A stretch of DNA of 5,805 bases from an uncultured Bacilli bacterium. GTDB lineage: Bacteria > Bacillota_I > Bacilli_A > RF39 > UBA660. The stretch's first letter is position 1. Each line of letters starts with the position of its first letter. The notes under the pieces were generated by a model. It did not search any database. It saw nothing but the letters and a program-made list of their open reading frames with translations, and had not been told where the DNA came from. Location of the stretch: positions 1 to 5,805 of the forward strand of contig CAJUHL010000095.1 in NCBI GenBank assembly GCA_910586425.1, written 5' to 3'. Both the position numbers and the translations under genes were made by a program. Below, in pieces: positions 1-3,859 of the stretch.

Positions 1-470
1 TTTGCTCGTTCAGGACGTTCAGTTATTCCGATACCACCCAATTCGTATGCAGTAAGAAATGATATTTCTGTGCCTGATTGATAAGCATATATTGGTTCAT
101 AATATTTTGTGAATAATCCTGTATTAAATAGGGCATAGTTTTGTCCAATGATAATTTTCTTTTCATTAGTTAGTTTATCATATGTTTTTGCTATGTAATT
201 TGTGAGTATTCCATTATTAGGATAAGTTTGATTTGACCAATTTTCTGTATTTGCCTTTTTAGACAATTCTTCTGTGTAATTATTCCAATTAACTTTAAAG
301 TATGCCATGTGCTCTAATCCTTTCGTACTAAGAAATATTGGATTTAGTATATCATACTTCTTTGACTCATGAAACGGAAATACTGGCAAATTGTGCATTT
401 CTATATCATATGATTCATATTCAGGTAATTCTTGTGGAATGTTTGCATCAAGTTCAGATTTTGCTTTCAT
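1..470 (-). CDS. DUF3825-type protein, 5' part (runs off window edge)
   Basis: The minus strand reads about 156 codons from ATG 468-470 to the window edge without a stop. Recognisable stretches are LTNYIAKTYDKL, the core ALFNTGLFTKYYEPIYAY, and ITERPERA at the cut end. The FNTGL block followed by an ExIYAY segment and an ERPERA block is what I associate with the DUF3825 family, whose biochemical role is unsettled; this is recall, not a search. The frame stays open upstream to codon 516-518, just after an in-frame TAG at 519-521. Residues encoded there (VYLVIAHSNREAY) look protein-like, so the gene may have lost its original N-terminus. No good ribosome site precedes either TTG (518, 503); a weak AGAAG lies 5 nt before ATG 470. 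The C-terminus lies outside the window. Confidence 0.6.
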   Translation of the reverse strand, partial: MKAKSELDANIPQELPEYESYDIEMHNLPVFPFHESKKYDILNPIFLSTKGLEHMAYFKVNWNNYTEELSKKANTENWSNQTYPNNGILTNYIAKTYDKLTNEKKIIIGQNYALFNTGLFTKYYEPIYAYQSGTEISFLTAYELGGIGITERPERA

Positions 471-548
471 GTATGCTTCTCGATTTGAATGCGCTATTAC
501 CAAATAAACTGTAGACAACTATATCATATTATATATATAACCTATATA

Positions 549-665
549 TCAAAAGTACCAACCTGCCATCATCAACACATACATCATACTATCATCACAC
601 AATAAGCCATATTTGATATCTGACATTATGTCAGTCAATACAATCAGTCCAACGATAACAACCAT
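549..665 (-). CDS. possible 38-residue membrane peptide
   Basis: An ATG-started frame of 38 codons lies between the minus-strand terminator at 708-736 and the DUF3825-type gene. The product begins MVVIVGLIVLTDIM and ends YVLMMAGWYF. It therefore has a hydrophobic N-terminal segment (about residues 2-14), a short polar middle with DDS, and a second hydrophobic stretch at about 27-38. The only ribosome-site candidate is a weak AGAAAG about 7 nt upstream, and I see no convincing promoter. It could be a real small membrane protein or a chance frame in AT-rich DNA. The rest of 519-707 shows nothing I can name. Confidence 0.35.
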   Translation of the reverse strand: MVVIVGLIVLTDIMSDIKYGLLCDDSMMYVLMMAGWYF

Positions 666-707
666 GATTTATCTTTCTATTGATTATCTTTTGCCTACGT
701 CAATAAA

Positions 708-736
708 GATAGCCCATGAATATATTATGGGCTATC
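708..736 (-). terminator. intrinsic terminator, minus strand
   Basis: GATAGCCCAT and ATGGGCTATC form a perfect 10-bp stem with a 9-nt loop. On the minus strand it is followed by TTTATT. It lies 10 nt beyond the stop codon of the 746-907 gene and should end that transcript. Confidence 0.85.
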
Positions 737-745
737 AAAATTTAA

Positions 746-907
746 TTATTCAGTTTTACCATAATCGGCGGTAGGTTTATATTGTTCTTCACCTGACTCA
801 ATATAAAGTATAAAATCATTAATTTGTTTTTCAGTCCATCCGGCGGCGCGTAACCCTAAAAGTAATCTTGCAACCTCTGTCATATTCATACAATTATAAC
901 ATTTCAT
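746..907 (-). CDS. small conserved-looking hypothetical protein (53 aa)
   Basis: The product starts MKCYNCMNMTEVARLLLGL and continues through GWTEKQINDFILYIESG. This is a short helical protein with a CxxC pair at residues 3 and 6 and a GW-turn before an amphipathic helix. I chose ATG 905-907 because it lies one base after the stop of the upstream gene (TGA-A-ATG) and has GGAA about 9 nt before it, which suggests translational coupling. Internal ATGs at 889 and 883 would give 47 or 45 residues and lack ribosome sites. Small proteins of this general look occur on Firmicute mobile elements; no function is known to me. Transcription ends at the 708-736 hairpin. Confidence 0.75.
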   Translation of the reverse strand: MKCYNCMNMTEVARLLLGLRAAGWTEKQINDFILYIESGEEQYKPTADYGKTE

Positions 908-908
908 T

Positions 909-1079
909 TCAGTTATTTCCGTTAGGCGATTCTAATTTGTTTTGGTTCTTTGCCCGTTTCCTCTGTGCTAAAGCTAAAGCCTTGTCATATTCTTTAGCTT
1001 CTAACAATGCAATCACATCATCCCAATCATCGATATTATCTAACAAGAATCCATCATATTGTTTATCGCTCATACCCAT
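909..1079 (-). CDS. small charged hypothetical protein (56 aa)
   Basis: The product opens MGMSDKQYDGFLLDNIDDWD. It has an acidic N-terminal half rich in Asp (residues 14-21), a helical segment ALLEAKEYDKALALAQ, and a basic tail around RKRAKNQNK. ATG 1077-1079 has AAGG 10 nt upstream; a second ATG at 1071-1073 would remove two residues. A promoter at 1130-1159 lies just upstream, and the 746-907 gene starts one base after its stop, so the two form a small operon. I do not recognise a family. The acidic-then-basic layout fits a small accessory or regulatory peptide, but this is only an impression. Confidence 0.75.
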   Translation of the reverse strand: MGMSDKQYDGFLLDNIDDWDDVIALLEAKEYDKALALAQRKRAKNQNKLESPNGNN

Positions 1080-1129
1080 ATAATCACAACCTTTCTATGA
1101 ATCATCCACAATCAATAGTTTCTATAATT

Positions 1130-1159
1130 ATTGTAACCTATTGCATAATAGACAGTCAA
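1130..1159 (-). promoter_or_regulatory. sigma-A type promoter for the 1079-746 operon
   Basis: On the minus strand TTGACT (1154-1159) is followed after 18 nt by TACAAT (1130-1135). Initiation near 1123 would give a leader of about 45 nt before the 1079 start. Confidence 0.7.
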
Positions 1160-1189
1160 TACATAGACAATATTATTACTCTGGTTTAT

Positions 1190-1267
1190 CTATCCTTTGC
1201 TCTGAATATATCCATCCCTTTCCAACTTCTCCATAATAGCGGTTGTTGTCCATCTATTCCGATTCAT
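1190..1267 (-). CDS. possible 25-residue peptide overlapping the RHH gene end
   Basis: ATG 1265-1267 overlaps the last 14 nt of the RHH gene in another frame and has AGG 6 nt upstream, so coupled translation is possible. The product, MNRNRWTTTAIMEKLERDGY and a short tail, resembles a fragment of a winged-helix module. A competing ATG directly after the RHH stop (1251-1253, same frame as RHH) encodes another 25-residue peptide starting MDNNRYYGEVGK. Both frames end before the 1130-1159 promoter. I cannot tell which, if either, is made; either could be the remnant of a longer gene. Confidence 0.3.
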   Translation of the reverse strand: MNRNRWTTTAIMEKLERDGYIQSKG

Positions 1268-1445
1268 TATATCCTATCTTTTCCGCTATGATTTGATTAA
1301 TCATCCCGTTTTTACTCATGCTGTTATCACTGCAATATTTTTCAAATTGTACATACAATTTAATAGGCATTGCAAGACTCATTCTTTTAAGGTTCTCTTT
1401 GTCCCATTTCTGATTGTTTCTTTTTTTGCTCTCTGTATATGTCAT
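1254..1445 (-). CDS. ribbon-helix-helix (Arc/MetJ-like) DNA-binding regulator
   Basis: A 63-residue protein with the layout of a ribbon-helix-helix repressor. Residues 1-18 are a basic/polar arm (SKKRNNQKWDKENLK). RMSLAMP (21-27) fits the DNA-contacting beta strand, residues 28-39 (IKLYVQFEKYCS) fit helix A, and residues 43-57 (MSKNGMINQIIAEKI) fit helix B. Such proteins dimerise and insert paired strands into the major groove at short palindromes. ATG 1443-1445 has AGAGG about 6 nt upstream. Two palindromes with AGCACTTA half-sites, at 1480-1498 (its own promoter) and 1587-1599 (the divergent promoter), are the obvious candidate targets. Autoregulation and control of the plus-strand unit are inferred. 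Confidence 0.85.
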   Translation of the reverse strand: MTYTESKKRNNQKWDKENLKRMSLAMPIKLYVQFEKYCSDNSMSKNGMINQIIAEKIGYNESE

Positions 1446-1479
1446 CTTATACCTCTCTAGCGTTCTGTAATCCGTTTCT

Positions 1480-1498
1480 AAGCACTTATAAAGTGCTT
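1480..1498. promoter_or_regulatory. operator-like palindrome upstream of the RHH gene
   Basis: AAGCACTT-ATA-AAGTGCTT is a perfect 8-bp inverted repeat with a 3-nt centre. It lies about 8-26 nt downstream of the -10 box of the RHH promoter, over the expected start of transcription, and shares its half-site with 1587-1599. Confidence 0.6.
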
Positions 1499-1505
1499 GT
1501 ATATA

Positions 1506-1534
1506 AAAATACCATAAATGAAAAAATATGTCAA
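1506..1534 (-). promoter_or_regulatory. promoter for the RHH regulator
   Basis: On the minus strand TTGACA (1529-1534) is followed after 17 nt by TATTTT (1506-1511). The -35 is perfect and the -10 is weak. The palindrome at 1480-1498 covers the initiation region. Confidence 0.55.
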
Positions 1535-1586
1535 TCTGGTCAAAATAAAAGGTACAAATCTAGCTTAGCAAGTTGCATAAATCAGA

Positions 1587-1606
1587 CACTTAATAAGTGC
1601 TATACT
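1587..1606 (+). promoter_or_regulatory. extended -10 promoter with abutting palindrome
   Basis: CACTTA-A-TAAGTG (1587-1599) is a 13-nt palindrome immediately before TATACT (1601-1606), which also carries the TGn extension (TGC-TATACT). No good -35 is present, as expected of an extended -10 promoter. A repressor here would block polymerase. Transcription from about 1613 would cover 1690-2149 after a leader of about 77 nt, in which I see no further element. Confidence 0.6.
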
Positions 1607-1689
1607 TATATAAAGATAAGGGTAAGGCAAACGCAAAAAGAGAATACTAAGTAAGAACCACAACACCAAAATGAAAGGCAGGTAACAAC

Positions 1690-1875
1690 ATGATAGTAAA
1701 ATCATTAAAACCATACAAAGGATTTGATATTGAAAAATCCTATGAAGAAAAAGGAGACGGCACAATTAAAAAAGACACTATCATCTACACAGCATATTCA
1801 GTAGACGGTGGCGTATTTGATGGAGCAAAGACACTTTCAGAGTTGAAAAAGAAAATAGATTCTTATTTGAGATAA
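1690..1875 (+). CDS. small hypothetical protein (61 aa), first gene of the ribozyme-split unit
   Basis: The product begins MIVKSLKPYKGFDIEKSYEE. It continues with alternating polar and hydrophobic residues that suggest a small beta-rich fold (GTIKKDTIIYTAYS, then GGVFDGAKT) and ends in a helix, LSELKKKIDSYLR. I do not know a named family, although small proteins of this pattern (charged strand, YTAY, FDGAKT, LKKKI) occur in clostridial mobile DNA. Start choice rests on AAAGG and AGG sites about 8-14 nt upstream of ATG 1690. Its stop codon is followed at once by the hammerhead ribozyme, and the 1973 gene follows on the same transcript. Confidence 0.75.
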   Translation: MIVKSLKPYKGFDIEKSYEEKGDGTIKKDTIIYTAYSVDGGVFDGAKTLSELKKKIDSYLR

Positions 1876-1932
1876 ATCCCCTGAGGAGTCTTTGAGAATT
1901 AAGATGAAATGCCCGCTAAAGGGCATCGGGAT
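1876..1932 (+). ncRNA. hammerhead ribozyme, type I
   Basis: All core elements are present in order. Stem I 5' strand is ATCCC (1876-1880), then the conserved CTGAGGA (1881-1887). Stem II is GTCTT/AAGAT (1888-1892, 1901-1905) with an 8-nt loop, then GAA (1906-1908). Stem III is ATGCCC/GGGCAT (1909-1914, 1921-1926) with loop GCTAAA. C17 at 1927 follows, then stem I 3' strand GGGAT (1928-1932). Predicted cleavage is between 1927 and 1928, after an AUC triplet. The one weak point is a G-U closing pair in stem II where G-C is usual. Stem I is the open stem, hence type I. It starts at the base after a stop codon and lies 40 nt before the next start, so cleavage would separate the two messages. Confidence 0.85.
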
Positions 1933-1972
1933 AATACCAACAAACCACAATAAAATGAAAGGGTAATACAAC

Positions 1973-2149
1973 ATGAACACATTACAATTACATCAAAAAT
2001 TGTTATCCATGTCAGATAACAGTGAATTTCATAAAGATATTATCAATGTGATTATTAGATATTATCTTACAATGTCCGGTTACTATGAAGAACACGCTGT
2101 TGCAACCTTCCAAAAGTTTTTAGATTCTAACATTTTGTCTTTTAGTTAG
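1973..2149 (+). CDS. small hypothetical protein (58 aa)
   Basis: The product begins MNTLQLHQKLLSMSDNSEFH and contains INVIIRYYLTMSGYYEEHAV and a helix ATFQKFLDSNIL. It appears all-helical and mildly acidic. AAAGGG lies 9 nt before ATG 1973. Its leader resembles that of the 1690 gene (ACCACAA, then ATGAAAGG, then ACAACATG), so the two genes may have similar translation signals. After hammerhead cleavage its message would begin with a 5'-hydroxyl about 45 nt before the start codon. No function recognised. Confidence 0.7.
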   Translation: MNTLQLHQKLLSMSDNSEFHKDIINVIIRYYLTMSGYYEEHAVATFQKFLDSNILSFS

Positions 2150-2157
2150 ATATTTAC

Positions 2158-2207
2158 AGGCTTGCCAGCATACATACGACTGTAGCATCAAAGCAAACAA
2201 GCCTTTT
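2158..2207 (+). terminator. weak terminator-like hairpin
   Basis: AGGCTTG (2158-2164) pairs with CAAGCCT (2198-2204), followed by TTTT. The stem is only 7 bp and the loop is 33 nt, so leakage into the next module is plausible. It begins 8 nt after the stop of the 1973 gene. Confidence 0.4.
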
Positions 2208-2223
2208 GCATCACCACACAGCA

Positions 2224-2251
2224 CCTTGATAATTGAATAGACTTTACATCT
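2224..2251 (+). repeat. left arm of module 1 inverted repeat (overlaps promoter)
   Basis: This 28-nt segment is complementary to 2534-2561 at 27 of 28 positions if two G-U pairs are allowed; the exception is G2235/G2550. It covers the -35 region of the module 1 promoter and starts with CCTTGATAATTGAATAG, a sequence recalling the boxA antitermination element of Firmicute rRNA leaders. Confidence 0.85.
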
Positions 2252-2266
2252 AAGTTGTGATATACT
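2238..2266 (+). promoter_or_regulatory. promoter of module 1
   Basis: TATACT (2261-2266) with a TGA extension and TAGACT (2238-2243) 17 nt upstream. The -10 and following bases align with the module 2 promoter. The -35 lies inside the inverted-repeat arm. Confidence 0.6.
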
Positions 2267-2315
2267 TTTATTGTAGCAAGCCATATAAGTTACAATATAG
2301 AAAGTAGGTGATTAT

Positions 2316-2507
2316 ATGCCAACTGGTATTGAAGTAACCAAACAAGCACTTGATGATTTTAAAAAAATTCAAGAGTATATGTTATTAGCTAAAAAAGAAA
2401 ACGCTGTAGAAACATATGCGAAACTTAAAAAAGAATACCTTACAATCAAAGCTTTGTTACAAGTTTCTGGCGTAAACTTAACAGATATTGACGAAATCAA
2501 AGAGTAA
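2316..2507 (+). CDS. module 1 protein (63 aa), paralogue of the 2679 gene
   Basis: A helical protein starting MPTGIEVTKQALDDFKKIQ and ending in GVNLTDIDEIKE. It aligns end to end with the 62-residue product of 2679-2867 at roughly 30% identity, with one gap. Shared features are MP(S/T)G, F..(I/L)Q..M, TY, a Y..(I/L)K..L helix, and the C-terminal GVNLT(D/E)(I/L)D(K/E)I. AGGTG sits 5 nt before ATG 2316, and GTGATTATATGCC is identical at both starts. It is monocistronic, with its own promoter and terminator. I know no named family; the conserved GVNLT tail is the best search handle. Confidence 0.85.
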   Translation: MPTGIEVTKQALDDFKKIQEYMLLAKKENAVETYAKLKKEYLTIKALLQVSGVNLTDIDEIKE

Positions 2508-2531
2508 CCATAAAAATTTTATCACACAATG

Positions 2532-2575
2532 AAAGGTGTAAAGTCTATTGAATTATTAAGGCTTTGCACCTTTTT
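2532..2575 (+). terminator. intrinsic terminator of module 1
   Basis: AAAGGTGTAAAG pairs with CTTTGCACCTTT (12 bp, one U-G), with an 18-nt loop and a T-run at 2571-2575. The loop is unusually long and, together with the 5' stem strand, forms the right arm of the module 1 inverted repeat. Confidence 0.85.
2534..2561 (+). repeat. right arm of module 1 inverted repeat (inside terminator)
   Basis: Complement of 2224-2251, with one G-G mismatch and two G-U pairs. It takes in almost all of the terminator's 5' strand and its whole loop, so pairing with the left arm and forming the terminator are mutually exclusive. Confidence 0.85.
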
Positions 2576-2584
2576 AATTTTGCA

Positions 2585-2616
2585 CTATGAAAACTGAATA
2601 GGGTTTACACTTTTTG
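2585..2616 (+). repeat. left arm of module 2 inverted repeat (overlaps promoter)
   Basis: This 32-nt segment pairs with 2889-2920 at 29 of 32 positions, counting three G-U pairs. It begins CTATGAAAACTGAATAGGG, which differs from module 1 at several positions whose partners in the right arm change to match. It contains the -35 TTTACA. Confidence 0.85.
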
Positions 2617-2632
2617 CATACTTTGTTATAAT
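2604..2632 (+). promoter_or_regulatory. promoter of module 2
   Basis: TTTACA (2604-2609), a 17-nt spacer, then a perfect TATAAT (2627-2632). Initiation near 2639 excludes the left arm from the transcript. Confidence 0.8.
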
Positions 2633-2678
2633 TATATTGTAACAACCAATCAGTGGAAATAAAAAGGAAGGTGATTAT

Positions 2679-2867
2679 ATGCCAAGTGGTGCAGATATTA
2701 TAAAAGATTATGTTACCGAATTTTCAAGGTTGCAAAAATGGATGATTGAAATAAGAGAAATCGCGCCTAACACTTATAATTCAATGTACGATAGATATAT
2801 AGAATTAAAAGTAACCTTAACAAGTTTAGGCGTTAATCTGACCGAACTTGACAAAATAGAGAAATAA
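2679..2867 (+). CDS. module 2 protein (62 aa), paralogue of the 2316 gene
   Basis: The product starts MPSGADIIKDYVTEFSRLQK, continues through KWMIEIREIAPNTYNSMYDR and ends GVNLTELDKIEK. It is predicted to be mostly alpha-helical, with a hydrophobic/aromatic face (F15, L18, W21, M22). About 19 positions match the module 1 protein, and the C-terminal GVNLT motif is the best conserved. AAGGAAGGTG ends 5 nt before ATG 2679. The two modules look like an old tandem duplication whose regulatory arms were kept complementary while the proteins drifted to about 30% identity. Function unknown. Confidence 0.85.
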   Translation: MPSGADIIKDYVTEFSRLQKWMIEIREIAPNTYNSMYDRYIELKVTLTSLGVNLTELDKIEK

Positions 2868-2888
2868 TGTTGATTAATACAGTGTAAT

Positions 2889-2920
2889 TAAAGAGTGTAA
2901 ATCCTATTGAGTGTTCAAAG
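2889..2920 (+). repeat. right arm of module 2 inverted repeat (inside terminator)
   Basis: Complement of 2585-2616. The G-G mismatch (G2909/G2596) falls at the position equivalent to the module 1 G-G mismatch, which supports common descent of the arms. It covers the terminator's 5' strand and nearly all its loop. Confidence 0.85.
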
Positions 2921-2936
2921 GGTTACACTCTTTTTT
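2890..2936. terminator. bidirectional terminator between module 2 and the 2951 gene
   Basis: AAAGAGTGTAA (2890-2900) and TTACACTCTTT (2923-2933) form a perfect 11-bp stem with a 22-nt loop. TTTTTT at 2931-2936 serves the plus strand; on the minus strand the stem is followed by TTTAATT, serving the convergent Cys-rich gene. Confidence 0.85.
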
Positions 2937-2937
2937 A

Positions 2938-2954
2938 GTACCTTGAAAAGTCAA
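2938..2954 (+). repeat. orphan boxA-like motif
   Basis: GTACCTTGAAAAGTCAA resembles the starts of the two left arms (GCACCTTGATAATTGAA, GCACTATGAAAACTGAA). It directly follows the module 2 terminator, but no third module follows. It overlaps the end of the convergent 2951 gene. Confidence 0.35.
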
Positions 2955-3187
2955 TCACGATATGATGCACAGTCACTAGAACCCATGCAAGCACATTTCA
3001 ATTTATAACAGTTTTTATTATTCTTGTTATAGTGAATGCAACGCCGTTTATCTCTTTTGGTAGCAATATGTCTCTTTTGAGGTTTTCTGCTACTGGACGT
3101 AACAACGGCTTCACGATGATATTCAATATGAAATCCGTGTCCTTCAAAATCTGCATGTGCTCTATCTATATCTTTATGACGTGCCAT
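2951..3187 (-). CDS. basic Cys-rich small protein (78 aa), probable metal-binding tail
   Basis: Residues 1-30 are His-rich and mixed (MARHKDIDRAHADFEGHGFH, then IEYHREAVV). Residues 31-49 are strongly basic (SSSRKPQKRHIATKRDKRR). The last 29 residues hold five cysteines at 50, 60, 65, 67 and 73 (C-x9-C-x4-C-x-C-x5-C), with CIHYNKNNKNC and GSSDCASY. This spacing suggests a small zinc-binding knuckle; metal binding is inferred. AAAGG lies 10 nt before ATG 3185-3187, in a leader (AGAAAGGTTGTGAT) that nearly matches that of the 1079 gene. It lies 41 nt downstream of the XRE gene and is probably co-transcribed with it. Confidence 0.75.
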   Translation of the reverse strand: MARHKDIDRAHADFEGHGFHIEYHREAVVTSSSRKPQKRHIATKRDKRRCIHYNKNNKNCYKLKCACMGSSDCASYRD

Positions 3188-3228
3188 AATATCACAACCT
3201 TTCTTTTGTTATATTGTGTTGGATAGTG

Positions 3229-3441
3229 TTACAACGGTTTTATATCATAGTCGATTTTGTAGCCGATAACCGACAAGATACGGTTAGCATCGTCAATAGT
3301 AAAGTTGTCTTTTTCCATTAGTTTATTGAAATAAGTATAAGTGATTCCCATTTCTTTAGCAATAAAAGTTTTTTTGATACCTTTACTTTTGATAAAATCA
3401 TCTATTGATATAGCTAAATTATTTGTTATTCCTTTTGCCAT
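3229..3441 (-). CDS. XRE-type helix-turn-helix regulator (70 aa)
   Basis: Reading from ATG 3439-3441, the protein is MAKGITNNLAISIDDFIKSK and onward. KKTFIAKEMGI (23-33) and YTYFNKLMEK (35-44) fit helices 2 and 3 of an XRE/Cro-type helix-turn-helix. FTIDDANRILSVIGY fits the closing helix typical of these repressors. AAAGGTG lies about 6 nt upstream of this ATG; a GTG three codons further back lacks that spacing, so I reject it. It faces away from the 3640 gene across a 198-nt region holding both promoters and an inverted repeat (3554-3571), so it may repress one or both. Confidence 0.85.
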   Translation of the reverse strand: MAKGITNNLAISIDDFIKSKGIKKTFIAKEMGITYTYFNKLMEKDNFTIDDANRILSVIGYKIDYDIKPL

Positions 3442-3489
3442 ATTATACACCTTTCTTGTATATTTTATTGTATGTATCTGGTATAAAGT

Positions 3490-3498
3490 ATTATATCA
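3490..3498 (-). promoter_or_regulatory. extended -10 promoter of the XRE gene
   Basis: On the minus strand TGA-TATAAT, a perfect -10 with TGn extension. The -35 region is weak (TTATAG 16 nt upstream). The leader to the 3441 start is about 40 nt. Confidence 0.55.
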
Positions 3499-3553
3499 TA
3501 ACACTATATTTCTATAAATACAAGTACAAGAATATTAAAATAAATAGCAAAAA

Positions 3554-3586
3554 GGTGTTGACAAATACACCAATAAGGTATATACT
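3554..3586 (+). promoter_or_regulatory. strong promoter with overlapping inverted repeat
   Basis: TTGACA (3558-3563), 17-nt spacer, TATACT (3581-3586). GGTGT (3554-3558) and ACACC (3567-3571) flank the -35 as an inverted repeat, a plausible operator for the XRE protein. It drives the 3640 gene and possibly the large structured RNA downstream, since I see no terminator between them. Confidence 0.8.
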
Positions 3587-3639
3587 TAATACATAGTAAA
3601 GAAAGAGAAAAGTACAAGAAATCAGGAGGTAGGCACAAT

Positions 3640-3858
3640 ATGACATTAAAAGACTTCTTATCTATGTTTGTTAGTAAAGATAATAAAGAAAACTCTTGCT
3701 CTTGTTTTATAACAGACAGTCGGTATTATCACAAGTGGTCAAGCAAGAGCAAAGATAATTTCTTTATTGGTAAAATTTGCGATATACCAGAAAAATTATT
3801 ACAAAGAAAACTTGATAAATGGGATTTATACGGAAGTATGATTTTTATTGTAGAGTAA
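3640..3858 (+). CDS. small hypothetical protein (72 aa) upstream of the large RNA
   Basis: The product starts MTLKDFLSMFVSKDNKENSC. It has SCSCFITDSRYYHKW, a strand FFIGKICDIPEKLLQRKL and a terminal strand YGSMIFIVE. The DIPEKLL(Q/D)RK block followed by a short hydrophobic strand resembles a common but uncharacterised small-protein type in clostridial phages and plasmids (recall, not a search). AGGAGGT lies 9 nt before ATG 3640. Its stop codon falls immediately before the structured RNA region, so the RNA is either its 3' UTR, a processed product or a separate transcript. Confidence 0.8.
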   Translation: MTLKDFLSMFVSKDNKENSCSCFITDSRYYHKWSSKSKDNFFIGKICDIPEKLLQRKLDKWDLYGSMIFIVE

Positions 3859-3859
3859 A

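Noticed and set aside
868..1291. Two plus-strand frames (868-1083 and 1007-1291)
   Set aside because: They are antisense to the small minus-strand genes at 746-1079 and to the RHH 3' end, have low-complexity composition and lack ribosome sites.
1439..1765. Frames 1439-1654 (+) and 1565-1765 (-)
   Set aside because: They run through the divergent promoter/operator region and antisense to the 1690 gene, with no ribosome site. The minus-strand product is a composition-driven hydrophobic string.
1671..1966. Mini-ORFs ATGAAAGGCAGGTAA (1671) and ATGAAAGGGTAA (1955) as leader peptides
   Set aside because: They lie where the Shine-Dalgarno sequences of the following genes must be. The shared sequence is explained by the ribosome site itself.
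2216..2936. Miniature transposable elements with terminal inverted repeats
   Set aside because: The arms coincide with promoter and terminator and have diverged with compensation. No target-site duplication is visible. Not fully excluded, but regulation explains more.
2216..2940. CRISPR array
   Set aside because: The repeats are inverted, only two per module and about 300 nt apart. No regular repeat-spacer pattern and no cas gene.
3032..3226. Plus-strand frame of 64 codons
   Set aside because: Antisense shadow of the Cys-rich gene; no promoter or ribosome site.
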